From assembly GCA_022605425.2 (NCBI GenBank), contig JAKIMF020000001.1:2110501-2174500 (forward strand): 64,000 bases of DNA, in the 5' to 3' direction. Under the pieces are notes generated by a model. That model did not search any database, was not told the DNA's origin, and was given only the letters and a program-made list of their open reading frames with translations. Within the stretch, counting starts at the first letter, position 1. Each line of letters starts with the position of its first letter. Position numbers and translations under genes: made by a program. Source of the stretch: Hamiltosporidium tvaerminnensis (lineage: Eukaryota > Microsporidia > Dubosqiidae). Below are positions 1 through 10,525 of this stretch, piece after piece.

Positions 1-1487
1 TTGTAAAGAAGTTCTTTCAAAATAACTACAGAATCGCAGATTTCCTTTAAAGTTTCCTCTTTCATTTCATAGCCAGCTTTGTGCTGGCATTCATATTTGA
101 CATTAGAATTCACGAAACCTTCACTTTCATTTTCTTTACAATTCAAATCCTGATTATCTGTAATGGTTTTGTTCTTGATTTCTCCCTCGGATTTTTCTTC
201 ATCAAGATCCATATCATTTAAATAAAATACACCTTTGCTTTTGTAATAATCTAACGAAAATCGATTATAACAAAAAAGTTTTCTATTTTTAAACCATTCA
301 TGACCAAAATCACTTCCATATTCAAAATTTAAAAAAGATATCAAAGGCATGCGTCTGATAAAAGATCTTTTTAGCATCCACCACATACCAATCGTTTCTA
401 CCGTCTTCGTTTCGATCTCTATATTACACAAATCGTTTGAAAGTATTCTGTCGATAAAATGATTACAAAGAATTGGTTTCATTTCTTTTACTTTTATAAT
501 AAATGATGGCTTTGGAAGTGAAAGCAGAACATGCGGCCGAATATCTGGAATATTCTTTAAATCAGGATAAAGACTTTGTCGGTATTTTCCAAAAGAAAAT
601 AAACTCAATATTTTTCTTGGATCGTGATTTTTACAGTAGGAAATAAAATTTGCTTGGTCAAAATAATAATTGGCCTCCATTCCACAAGTAACATGATATG
701 AGATGTCACAGTTCATATGTGTACATCTAATTGTAACACCCCGTCTCTGCTCACATATATTACAAAAAGAATTTTTATATTTTCTCAATTCATCTCCAAT
801 TTCTTCAATCGGTTCCAAAAAAACTGTGTTAACAAAAGAAAGTGAAGGAATCCAATTAGCACATAAAATGTGTGCCCATCTGTTATCAGCAGTTTGTTTT
901 AAAGCGCCCCCTATTTTTGTACAATATTTGCACGAAGGTGTTCTCTTTTTAGAAAAAAGACACAATCTACACAGCCATGTACCTTCTGGTATATATGGTA
1001 GCCCATAGCATTCCTGATGTACACATATATCACATCCATCGCAAAAAATTGTATCATTCCCTACTTTAGAATCACTTTTTCCACAAATATTACAAACATG
1101 CGCAGCGTATTCAGTTGGTACATAAACTTTATTTACTAAATTTTGTTGAAAAAAAAACCATTCTTTTTCTAACCGATCCATTATTAATTCAAAAATATCT
1201 AAATTTACATTAAATATATTTTCTTTGATAAAATTTACATCAGATTTATCTGCAGCATAATGAATACAAGAAAAATCAAATGTATTATTTTCTTCCAACT
1301 TTTTTGCCATTTCTTGTTTAGTTTTAATACAAACAGATTTTTTTGAACGATCTGAAACATAATATTTATTTTCCTCGTTTTTTTTACATTTATTTGTCCA
1401 AATTACTTTTAAAGATCTTTTTACATCCAAATCTTTATAAATAGATTTATATTTTTTTTCTTCGCGAGGAATAGTATTATCGGTCAT
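1..1487 (-). CDS. NTO1: NTO1/BRPF-type PHD-zinc knuckle-PHD protein (partial, C-terminus beyond left edge)
   Basis: An uninterrupted minus-strand frame of 495 codons starts at ATG 1487 and is still open at base 1. Residues about 130-180 form a PHD finger (CNICGKSDSK, then FCDGCDICVHQECYG and WLCRLC). A CxxC zinc knuckle (CKYCTKIGGALKQ...WAHILCANWIP) follows, then a second, extended PHD (CNICEQRRGVTIRCTHMNC, then YHVTCGM). This PZP order is diagnostic of the NTO1/BRPF/JADE/AF10 group. With the preceding EPL1-like stretch it best fits Nto1, scaffold of the NuA3 histone acetyltransferase, which reads histone H3 tails. The tail after the second PHD is lysine- and glutamate-rich. The start is supported by GGGG and CCC triplets just upstream. 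A JADE-like assignment cannot be excluded because the C-terminus is missing. Confidence 0.88.
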   Translation of the reverse strand, partial: MTDNTIPREEKKYKSIYKDLDVKRSLKVIWTNKCKKNEENKYYVSDRSKKSVCIKTKQEMAKKLEENNTFDFSCIHYAADKSDVNFIKENIFNVNLDIFELIMDRLEKEWFFFQQNLVNKVYVPTEYAAHVCNICGKSDSKVGNDTIFCDGCDICVHQECYGLPYIPEGTWLCRLCLFSKKRTPSCKYCTKIGGALKQTADNRWAHILCANWIPSLSFVNTVFLEPIEEIGDELRKYKNSFCNICEQRRGVTIRCTHMNCDISYHVTCGMEANYYFDQANFISYCKNHDPRKILSLFSFGKYRQSLYPDLKNIPDIRPHVLLSLPKPSFIIKVKEMKPILCNHFIDRILSNDLCNIEIETKTVETIGMWWMLKRSFIRRMPLISFLNFEYGSDFGHEWFKNRKLFCYNRFSLDYYKSKGVFYLNDMDLDEEKSEGEIKNKTITDNQDLNCKENESEGFVNSNVKYECQHKAGYEMKEETLKEICDSVVILKELLY

Positions 1488-1503
1488 TTGGGATTAACCC
1501 CTT
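1488..1503 (-). promoter_or_regulatory. CCC/GGG start-proximal motif of the PHD-finger gene
   Basis: Read on the minus strand the bases before the ATG are GGGGTTAATCCCAA, so a CCC lies 2 nt before the start and a GGGG lies 10 nt upstream. C or G triplets in an otherwise AT-only leader are the described microsporidian start-proximal signal. Matching triplets precede the uS12, MetAP2, cofilin, cap methyltransferase and CBP80-like starts in this window. Confidence 0.55.
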
Positions 1504-2557
1504 CTAAAAATATAAATAGAATGTTATAAAATTTTCATTGACTAATGAAATGAGACTTAAAACAATTTTCAATTGTGGATATGGTAGTTATAAATAATTG
1601 ATTGGTCAAAACGAATCGATAAATATACAATTGAAAACATTTTTTTTTAAATTTTTTTAGCTATAAAATGTATTAAGATAGATCCAAAATATTTAAATAT
1701 AAATGTAAAATAAATTCTAAAAATATTTTTAAAATCAATTTCGTATCTACATGTTAATTATCTATTCTTATAAACACAACATAGCAATCATGAATAGATT
1801 TTTTCAATTTATTTTTATATTTGTGTGTAAATAAAAATCTGTACTCTAAAAGACTACATAGGAAAATTAAAACTTGAATAAGAACACATATTTTAAAATA
1901 TTTTAATAAATAAATGCAACAAGCAATACTGTCTATGGCTTACATTGACTTTATTTAAAATATTACATTGTGATTAATTTCTAAAATTATTTAAAAACTT
2001 CTAATTCAAACAAGATTTTTAGATATTTAATAATTCAACTCTTAAGTTTTTTTAAAAATATAATTTTAATTGTATAAACTCTATTATAAATATATAAATT
2101 GGAGAATAATGACTAAAGAGGTACATATGGCAATATTTAGATTATTTATAAGTACAAATCTACATTTTTTCCGGTTTTTTTAATTAAATATTTAATTTAC
2201 TTAATTTATCTTTAAGATTTGATTTATAATTTGTATCGATTTGTTCAAAAAAAGTAATTTGATAGATTATCTATTTATTTATGATATTTTTATAGATGGT
2301 TTGTTTTAAATCATGGTTTATAGATGAAAATAAACACTTAGGAATTATTTTAGCAGATTAATTTGCTTTTAAAATACAAATTTTTATTTGAAATTATTGT
2401 TTTCAGTGGAAAAAAAATGTATGGTTTTTCAAACATAAAAAACACAAGTAAACAATTCTAAATAAAAAATTTTTAAAATTAATTTATCAAAAATTGTGAA
2501 ACAATGCAATAAATTTTCTTAATTTTTTTTATTAATTTTTAATTTCAACATAAATAT
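1504..2557. other. AT-rich intergenic region
   Basis: About 1 kb of very AT-rich DNA between the PHD-finger gene and a LINE insertion. I see no open frame with protein character, no tRNA and no clear repeat. Confidence 0.6.
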
Positions 2558-2783
2558 AGACTGTAAGAAATTTTATTTAATAAAATTCTGGGTTAACAAA
2601 TTTTTCTTTTTAAATAATTCTTTCCACCATTTCAACCACTTCTATCTCTTCCTCCAACTCCAACTCTTCATTTGTATTAGTTGTTGGTTCCTTTGCTGTG
2701 GTTATGCCATCCAAAATAAGGGGTAAAATATTTTTTGTATTTTCCGTTTTAACATCATCTTCCTCGTTAGACTGTAAGAAATT
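2558..2783 (-). mobile_element. 5'-truncated RLE-type LINE with perfect 15-bp target-site duplication
   Basis: Bases 2573-2768 look identical by eye to the 3' end of the full-length element at 38.3 kb: the tail codons, the stop and the AACCCAGAATTTTATTAAATAA terminus on the minus strand. The insert is bounded by direct repeats of agactgtaagaaatt at 2558-2572 and 2769-2783. A 5' truncation joined to a duplicated target is the signature of target-primed reverse transcription. Only about 65 C-terminal codons are present, so the copy cannot move itself. The absence of visible divergence suggests a recent insertion. Confidence 0.93.
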
Positions 2784-3278
2784 ATTATTTGAATCTAATT
2801 CGGTTTAAATTTATTTAAATGTTCACAACTAAATATATAAAATGTATTTTACCATTCTTGTGGCTACAGATTGTATGTAAAGAAGAAATTTATCATCTTT
2901 ATTTGAGTGAAATTAATTTTTGAGAAAGAGATAATTTTACAAAACCGTTAAATGGTTTTCATTCAAATATTTATTTAGAAGTTTTTATCGTTCTAAATTG
3001 TTATAAATTTATTTCTAGAATATCATATTTACAAGAATTACTAATTTTTATCAATTTTATTTAAAATTTATTTATACATCATAAATTTTTATCAGACTGT
3101 AACATAATATGTAAGTTAAATAATTTGATTTCTAATTTAAATAAATGAAAGTACAAAAGGCTGGATTGGATATGTCGGTTCAAATGATAAAGGAGTATTT
3201 CAAGCTAAATAATATTATTGGTTCATTTTGAAAAAGTAAAAATTTAACAAATAAATATGATAGTCTAATTGTCTGAAA
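2784..3278. other. AT-rich leader region of the MscS-like gene
   Basis: No gene is visible. The sequence agactgtaa, part of the neighbouring LINE target site, recurs near 3093. No CCC/GGG triplet stands directly before the downstream ATG at 3279. Confidence 0.5.
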
Positions 3279-5288
3279 ATGGCTAATGATTCTAACAAAG
3301 AAAAAGAGCCGAGTAACAAAGAAAAAAATGAGAAATCTAAGGATGAAAAGAAATCGAACGACACTAAAGATAAAGATGGAGATGTAAAAAATCAAGACAA
3401 AGAAGATAAAAACGAGGAGGTCAAAGAGGAAGATGTTATTCAAGATTCTATGGAAGAAGATTCCAAAGAAGGAAATGTTGAAAACCCAGAAGCTGTAAAA
3501 GAAGAGGAAAACTTAGATGATGTAACTTCTACAAAGGCAGATAACGTTATAGAAGATATAATGGCACAAGAAGAACACAATGAAATGGAGAAACAAGAGG
3601 AACTACATAAAAAGTTTAAGAAAAGGGAAATTTTAAAACAAAAAACATATTCTATAGGAAATATTGATGAATATTTTCATGAAAAATATTCTAATATAAA
3701 CATTATTTTTAGATACGCAATAGAAATGGCAATAGTCTTGATACTTTTCATGTCATGGTCTATTCTTTTATCACTGATATGTCGTGATCCAAACACGTAT
3801 CCAATATTCAAAACTTTAACTTCGGACAAAAAAATCAACGAAACTGCTGAATTCATACGAGAAAGTTTTTTTGTTTCACTGGTTTATATAATATTCGTAT
3901 CAGTTACATTATTTATAGATAATTTGCTATATATAGTGGTTTATTTCTTAACCATATTTGGTGTGGAAGTGGTTGGAATTGTAGCTGAGTTATTACATAT
4001 TCTAAGAAGATCGAGACATCATTTGAAAAATTCTATTGTAGCTTACCTTGTATTTGTTATGGCAAACTTTGTTTTAGCAAATTATAAATTTTTTGCGCAA
4101 AAAAAGGATTTTACTTATATTTTTTTAACAGGGATATTTTGGTTTGGATGCTTATCTGCAATATTGTTTGCTGAATCTTTTTTGATGAACATTCTTACAT
4201 CAGAATTACGTAATAAAAGTTTTAAAGGCAGAATTTGGGATGCCAATTATAAAACCTTTATATTTAAAAAACTAGCAGCGATAGCAGAAGCTACACCATA
4301 TGGAAAACACAACGTAAATGTTATTATATCAAAAATGAACGTGGATTATGATACAGGGTTCTATTTGAAACACAATGAATTAGATCTAAGCGAGCCGGGC
4401 GCGGTTGTAGAATCCATATTAGGATATTTGGAAGTAGATCAACTAGAAAGTGAGGATATAAAAAGATTTTTTCCGAACAATTCAGATGAGGTTATAAATT
4501 ATTTGTACGGTTCAGTACCCGAAAGCGAATGTGTATCAATATCGTACGAAGTATTAAAAAAGAGAGCAGAAGATCTTTATCAAGAAAGAACCGACATCAT
4601 GAGATCTTTATATGATCGTGATAATATTCTAAGAAAGCTTAATCTAATTCTAACGACCCTTGGATTTTCTCTTTCCATAATAATTTTTATGATTTTGTTA
4701 AATTTGAATTATAAAGTATATTTGGCTTCCATAGGTCCATTTATATTTGGGTTCGGATGGATTTTTCAGGATTCTATCAAGGAAATTTATAGATGCTTTG
4801 TATTTCTTTTAATTAATCATCCATTTGATTGTGGTGATAGAATAATTTTAGATAACGAAGAGTTAACGGTTTTGAGAATAGATTTATTATATAGCACGTT
4901 CGTAAATATTAATGGTAGAGTTACTTACATACCTAATGGTGCTATGTTTTTGAAAAAAATCGATAATGTTCGTAGAAGTGATTTACAAGCCGAAGATATT
5001 ATAATAAGAGTAGATATATCAACAAAATACTCACAAATAATTGAATTGAAAACACAAGTAGCAGAATATCTTAATAAAAATGCAAAGGATTTTACAGGAA
5101 AGATTTTTTTAAAAAATTGTGAACCCGAGGAAACTAATTTAAAAATAATTTTAAGTATAGAACATAATTCTAATTTTCAAGATCCATTTCCAAAATATGT
5201 ACGAAGAGAAGGTTTCATTGAGAATCTTGAAAAATGTCTTCAAAATTGCAATATAAAATATGCAAATTGTTTTGAAGCAAAAGATTAA
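3279..5288 (+). CDS. MscS-family mechanosensitive ion channel
   Basis: 669 residues. Residues 1-110 are a charged, low-complexity lysine/glutamate/aspartate region, probably cytosolic and disordered. Hydrophobic segments follow at about 140-170, 200-245, 255-280, 285-315 and 455-500. The last runs into the MscS pore/beta core: GPFIFGFGWIF, then FLLINHPFDCGDRIIL, then VTYIPNGAMF and NVRRS (about 486-570). HPFDxGDR and PNG are the characteristic motifs of this core. This layout matches fungal and plant Msy/MSL channels rather than bacterial minimal MscS. It probably opens under membrane tension and releases osmolytes or Ca2+ from an internal or plasma membrane. No EF-hand is convincing in the 320-440 segment where fungal Msy proteins carry one. 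Confidence 0.88.
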   Translation: MANDSNKEKEPSNKEKNEKSKDEKKSNDTKDKDGDVKNQDKEDKNEEVKEEDVIQDSMEEDSKEGNVENPEAVKEEENLDDVTSTKADNVIEDIMAQEEHNEMEKQEELHKKFKKREILKQKTYSIGNIDEYFHEKYSNINIIFRYAIEMAIVLILFMSWSILLSLICRDPNTYPIFKTLTSDKKINETAEFIRESFFVSLVYIIFVSVTLFIDNLLYIVVYFLTIFGVEVVGIVAELLHILRRSRHHLKNSIVAYLVFVMANFVLANYKFFAQKKDFTYIFLTGIFWFGCLSAILFAESFLMNILTSELRNKSFKGRIWDANYKTFIFKKLAAIAEATPYGKHNVNVIISKMNVDYDTGFYLKHNELDLSEPGAVVESILGYLEVDQLESEDIKRFFPNNSDEVINYLYGSVPESECVSISYEVLKKRAEDLYQERTDIMRSLYDRDNILRKLNLILTTLGFSLSIIIFMILLNLNYKVYLASIGPFIFGFGWIFQDSIKEIYRCFVFLLINHPFDCGDRIILDNEELTVLRIDLLYSTFVNINGRVTYIPNGAMFLKKIDNVRRSDLQAEDIIIRVDISTKYSQIIELKTQVAEYLNKNAKDFTGKIFLKNCEPEETNLKIILSIEHNSNFQDPFPKYVRREGFIENLEKCLQNCNIKYANCFEAKD

Positions 5289-5445
5289 CTAAGAATATCT
5301 ATTAAAAGATTTATTCTTTTAAATTTTTTTTAATAAATTTTCGGTTAGCTCTGATAATTTTTTAGACTTAAGATTAAATAATTAAAAACTTTCTATATCT
5401 TGACTTATTATAAAAACTGTTTGACGTTTTATAAAAATAATAATT
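5289..5445. other. 3' flank of the MscS-like gene
   Basis: Short AT-rich spacer between the channel stop codon and the next LINE insertion. Nothing else is visible. Confidence 0.4.
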
Positions 5446-5729
5446 TTTACCTGCAAGGTGTTATTATGAGATCAGAGATGCATGAGGAACCAACACCCCC
5501 TTTAAGAGAAGAGAAGAGAGAGGAAGATGGTGCAAAAAATTTTAAACCAAAAAATAAAGCACTCTTTATTTCACAAGGAGGAACCACTTTAGAGGAACCG
5601 ACTAATAACATAAATGAAGAGTCGTATTTGGAAGAAGAGACAAAAGTGGTTGAAGAGGTAGAAGAAAACATATAAAAATGGTAAAAATATTTTAACCCAG
5701 AATGTTATTAAATAAAAATTTACCTGCAA
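5446..5729 (+). mobile_element. 5'-truncated RLE-type LINE, divergent subfamily, 11-bp target-site duplication
   Basis: Direct repeats of tttacctgcaa (5446-5456 and 5719-5729) enclose 5457-5718. The insert encodes the acidic C-terminal tail of the LINE ORF (EMHEEPTPPLREEKREED, then EETKVVEEVEENI and a stop) followed by a 3' UTR ending AACCCAGAATGTTATTAAATAAAAA. It differs at many sites from the 38.3-kb copy but matches the 19.2-kb fragment in the 3' UTR (TGGTAAAAATATTTTAACCC). That points to a separate subfamily. The frame is intact from the insertion point, but it is only a tail and not a gene. Confidence 0.88.
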
Positions 5730-6150
5730 TATAATTCATATATGTTTGTAAAAATAGTAAATATTTTGTATAAAGTGAAATCAAAATTTACCTTTAAGAA
5801 AAACGAATATTTACAATTTTTACACTTTTATGTATGATCAAATATTTTTGAATTTCTTATAAATATCAAGTTTTTTTGCTCTTCTTTTTGCGGAAAAGTG
5901 ATATTTTAACTTTAAAGTTTAATCTTTAAGATTATAATATGAAAATTTATACCGAAATAAACTTTCACTTAATGCAATGTTTGATGTTGGTTTAATTAAA
6001 AACTATAAAAAATTTGAAAAATTGTTTCCTATGAGACAAAATCTTTTGATATATTATTTGGTACACAAATAAATCAAATGATAATTTATTAAATATGTAT
6101 TTTGATATTAATTGTTTAATGCCTCCAGGGGCTTACAAATTAATCAAATT
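5730..6150. other. AT-rich spacer between two LINE copies
   Basis: No open frame, RNA gene or clear repeat is visible. Confidence 0.4.
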
Positions 6151-7620
6151 TTAAAAAGATTGAATAGGATTTTAAATATATCAAAATAAAATATTTACAA
6201 GAATATCCTTTAATATTTTATTATCTTCTTAAAATAGTACTTTGACTGGAACCTGTTAACTTCCAAAAGTAAATAATCAAGAGCATGCAGCGCTAAAAAT
6301 ATAAAAATAGATATGTGCCAAATGTATAATGAACTTATAAATCTCCCCCCTGAATAATTTAGAAGAAGGTTAGAATGGGAGGGCTTAAAAGCAAACATAA
6401 GCTTTTATAATTCTTAGATCGTCGGGTTAGATCAAAAGAAACATCTATCCATGAGATGTAATCCTAAAAACAAGAACATAATAAAACACACCTTATACTA
6501 TTAAAAGAATTTTTGTAATTTAATTGAGGAATTCACTAGGAATAAATTGAGAAAAGTTTAAAAGTATAAATTTTAGAACAAAATATAAAAACGAAAACTT
6601 CATTTAAAGTTATATAATTCAAAAAATAAGTAGAATTTAAGGGGTAAAGATCACCAAGATGTTTAAAGAAAAGAAATGTAAGATTGCGCGAGGAATAAAT
6701 GTTCTGCTATTTCCAGGATAGAAATGTATATAGAGAGAGTGAACGGTTGGATTAACCAGCAAAAGGTCTTATAAAGAGACAGAAAACGTAGCAACTTCCA
6801 TGTGAGAAAACACTCGGATATTGATATACCAGCTGGGATAATGAAGTGACAAAATGTCTAAAACTACTCTTTTTAAATCGATACACATTTGAGTCAAAAA
6901 ACGAACCTAGGCTCACTAAGTCAAGCAACTCTTGTAAACAAGTATGCGGTGATAAGGTTGCAACTCAAATAAAAACCGAGGACAAGACCTGGAAGAAGTA
7001 ACAGGATATATTTATTTTAGATAAGAGTGAAAATAAATTAGACTCATTGAAGTAGGAATTAACACCCATAAATTTACTTTAAACCATTAAACTGAAAACC
7101 CGATAAAATATGAACCATTATTTAATGAGTTGAGTCATATTTATAAGTTCAGTATAAAGATAATTTCTTATGTGATTACTTGGATCGATATTGTGGCATA
7201 ACACCACAAAACATGCTCTAAAGGACGGCAATATCCATAAATGTAGAGACATAATTCAGACGCAAATCCCCAAGGAAAAATTTAAAACATTTCTTTTGAT
7301 CGACGAAGAGAGTCTGATTTAGAACGAGATTCAGAAGAAAGTTATAATAGAACGTAATTGAGCGTCTTACACATAGCCCGGGCCAAGAGGAATCGATTCT
7401 TCTTTTATGTCAAGGTGTAACGAGGGAAATGTATGTTAACAATTATGTGTGAAAAATAAAAAACTCTTTATTTCAGATCAAAAACCCATACTAGGTATCA
7501 GAAAATATATATTGAGGAAGATTTGGATTTAGAAGAGGAAAGCATAATGGTTAAAGTGGTAGATGAGAATACATAAATGTGTAAAATATTGTTAACCAAG
7601 GAATGATAGAATAAAATATA
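6150..7620 (+). mobile_element. Decayed RLE-type LINE copy (C-terminal half)
   Basis: Long collinear similarity to the second half of the 38.3-kb element, read on the plus strand. It covers the region after the RT (near 6210-6400), the AAGTTATATA...GTGTAAGA...TATCCAGGATAGAAATGT stretch (6610-6730), the endonuclease region (7000-7080, ATTGAAGTAGGAATTA for LIEVGI) and the tail up to a 3' end resembling GTTAACCAAGGAATGATAGAATAAAA at about 7600. Many stops and indels show that it is old. The 5' boundary is approximate and no target duplication is visible. Confidence 0.8.
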
Positions 7621-8042
7621 TTTGAATTTTATGTTTTCTATTGATTATCATAATCAATTTATTATTTAACTGATATAAAGATTTAGAGAAGAGAACAAAT
7701 CAAAGTAAAAATCGATAATATAAAAAGATTATAGTATCAATTATTTTTAAATCGATTAATTAATATTTAAATTGTAGCATCAGCTTATCAATATGTTAAA
7801 TGTCTAGAATTTATTTAGATTCTTATAAATTAAAGTTCTTAGTCTTTTTGGAAATAAATTTATTTTATGTTTATGAAAAGTTCTTTTCTATAATCAAAAT
7901 TCCAATTAAATTATTTTTTTAATTTGATATCGCTTCTTTATTATTCTAAATTGAATCATATAAATTACCAATGATAATAATTTATTCATTAAAATTCTAT
8001 TTAGAGTAAAAAAAATTATAAAATAAATCCTTTTTTATTAAT
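7621..8042. other. AT-rich upstream region of the LRR-like pseudogene
   Basis: No feature is visible beyond AT-rich sequence. No CCC/GGG triplet lies directly before the 8043 ATG. Confidence 0.4.
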
Positions 8043-10500
8043 ATGATTGTATTACGGCGGTTATGTGTCTTAATATTGAATTTAAGCTCAAATGAAGACT
8101 TACATAAATGCATTTTCATACTTAATTTCGGTATATGTAGAAATAAAAATGTAGTATTTTATTGGACAGAAAATTCTCCAGATGAAAGAAATAATTTTAA
8201 TTCGCAATTATCAGAAAATTCAAATGAAAATAATCTCTGCAAACGAAAAGTATATTTTAATAATTCAAATCCAGAAAAGAAGAAGAAAATATTGAGTAGA
8301 GTGATTGTTTCCAATGTTGAAAAATTCCCGTGTAGGTTTAATATATTATATAATGAAACCAGGAAAAATGACGAAGATGTAAACATACAGGTATCAAATT
8401 TTGACTTCTACGATTTCAAGATTTTTCTTGAGTTTTTAAATATTTTTTATTTACCATTAGAAAAACTCTCTATAAAGAATTTCTTTGTTTTACTGAATGT
8501 GTTTGAATATCTCGATATTAAAATTGATAATAATTTTCATAAAATTATGGATATTCTTTTATTGAATGTTTATAGATATTTGAAAACAGAAAAAAAACAT
8601 ATGAAAATGAAGTTTCAAAACTAAAAACACGCATAACAATTTCTAAAAAATTCAAAGATATCATTTTTGAACGACTTTATAGTGCATCTGTTTCGTTTAC
8701 TTCAAAAATATTTCATTTCTTGAGAATGATTTTATGAATTTTTTACTAATAGACCAGAATGTTGAATTTTCAAATAATGATTTGAGTTTATTTTCTTTTT
8801 CTGATTATTCTGCGACTTTAATCAAAGAGATTTCTAAAAATGATGATACAATCCTACATTTTTTTTATTGCTTTTTTGCTTTATTTGATATCAGAAAACT
8901 TGTTTTCTATAGTTCTAGCGTTGAATTTGATAAAATTTATAGTATATTAGAAAGTATTATTAAAAATCTAGACGAGATAATATTTTATAACCAATTAATA
9001 CAAAATAATATGATTATTTGTTTTATGAACAATAAAATGTTTAGGAATATAAAGCATATTCATTTCATAGCTACAAAATTTCAAGGAGAAAGAAAATTTT
9101 TAACAAATATATTTCCAAACTTAGAAATTGTATCTATTATTTTTCTAGTTAATAGGCAATTAGAAATTGAAATTATCAAGAATTCAGACATTAATGCAAT
9201 AATTCAAGTACTGAAATATAAATTTGTGAAAGATTTCGATGATAATATTTATAGATTGATTGGTGCAGGTTGTATACAAAAAAATAATGAAAATTCGGAA
9301 TTCTATATAACAAAAAATACCAGATTAAGCAAATTAGATAATTTAATACTTTTTAAGAATGAAATAATAAAGATATTCGTTTGTTTTAAAAATTCCGTAA
9401 CAAGCGAAATATTAAACTTATTTGATAGTTTCACAAATCTTAAAAATATTGAAATACATTGTAAACCAATAGAAAACTGTGAAAAATTTTTAAGAGAATT
9501 CTATATTTTTAAATATATAAACAAAATTTTATTAAGAAGATATAAAATGGAAAAACACATTGTGCAAGGTATATTAAATTTATCTAATCTAAGGATTTTA
9601 ATAGTTGAACAGTGTGAATTTATACATATTGAAGACAATTAAATTTATAGTATAAATAATGAAATCAAAGATTTTGATTTTATTCATAATTTTCAGGATG
9701 AAAATATAAATATTTTAAGATTTTTAAACACTTTAAAGAAATTAGAATCTCTTATTATAAACAGTACAAATTTATCAAAAATATTATCCAAAAATGAATT
9801 TAAAAATTTTATATCAAATCAAAATTTCAAAACTCTTACATTAAGTTCTGATGAATGTAATTTTTTTGAAATTCCATACAGCCTTTCATGTAGAATTTCA
9901 GAAGATTTTCATTTTAGTGGTAAGTTTTCGTCTGGGACAACAAATGGATTGTTTTCCGGTATGAAAATAACAGACTTGAAGCAATTAAGTATTTCATATT
10001 GTTACATCAATCAAAAAGATTCACGAGTCTTAAAACAATTAAATTCTCTCGTGTATTTAGATATAGACAACTGTAATTTTCAAAATATAACATTAATGAA
10101 TTGTTTTGTGCCGGAAAAGAATACTTTATCCAAGAAATGATATTAATCGGTGTAAAAATATATTTAAACGATATCAATTTTATATCCAAATTAAAATACT
10201 AAATAGATTTAACGTTAAATAATTGTAAATTTTGTGATAGAAGTTTTCTACATCTGAAAGGCAATTGTTTTTTAAATTTGAATTTTTTTTTATATCATAT
10301 TCATATGCTAGTGAGAATGACCAGGGAATAGATTATTTGACAGAAAATTTGATAAATCTATTTTGACAATAACTTGGGACATTTATAATTGATACTAATA
10401 CTATTATATTCAGAATTTAAAATAAATTAAAATTTAAACTTTTTATTAATATTTATAGTCCAAATTCTTGATGCGAAAAAAATACACTTAAAAAATGTGG
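8043..10500 (+). pseudogene. Inactivated leucine-rich-repeat-like gene
   Basis: Three open stretches follow each other with collinear protein character. From 8043 the frame reads to 8624, and the homologous reading then moves to another frame through a poly-A run (8586-8598). A further shift near 8725 leads into the frame beginning at 8734. That frame is stopped by TAA at 9640-9642 but continues open in the same frame to 10140, after which LRR-like sequence (TLNNCKFCDRSFLHLKGNC) continues with more breaks. The leucine/isoleucine/asparagine-rich pattern (NLRILIVEQCEF, LKQLSISYCYIN, LVYLDIDNCNF) is repeated LxxLxIxxC, as in LRRs. The region before it (FYDFKIFLEFLNIFYLPL) recalls the same part of the intact protein at 32.6 kb. 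It is probably a dead member of an expanded lineage-specific LRR family. Confidence 0.75.
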
Positions 10501-10525
10501 CATCTGTTAGATTGGTTTCATGAAT

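Noticed and set aside
703-1008. 101-codon plus-strand frame
   Set aside because: Antisense to the PHD-finger gene, whose cysteine pattern is conclusive.
3180-3443. Hydrophobic minus-strand frame at the MscS start
   Set aside because: Arises from the complement of the lysine/glutamate codons of the charged arm.
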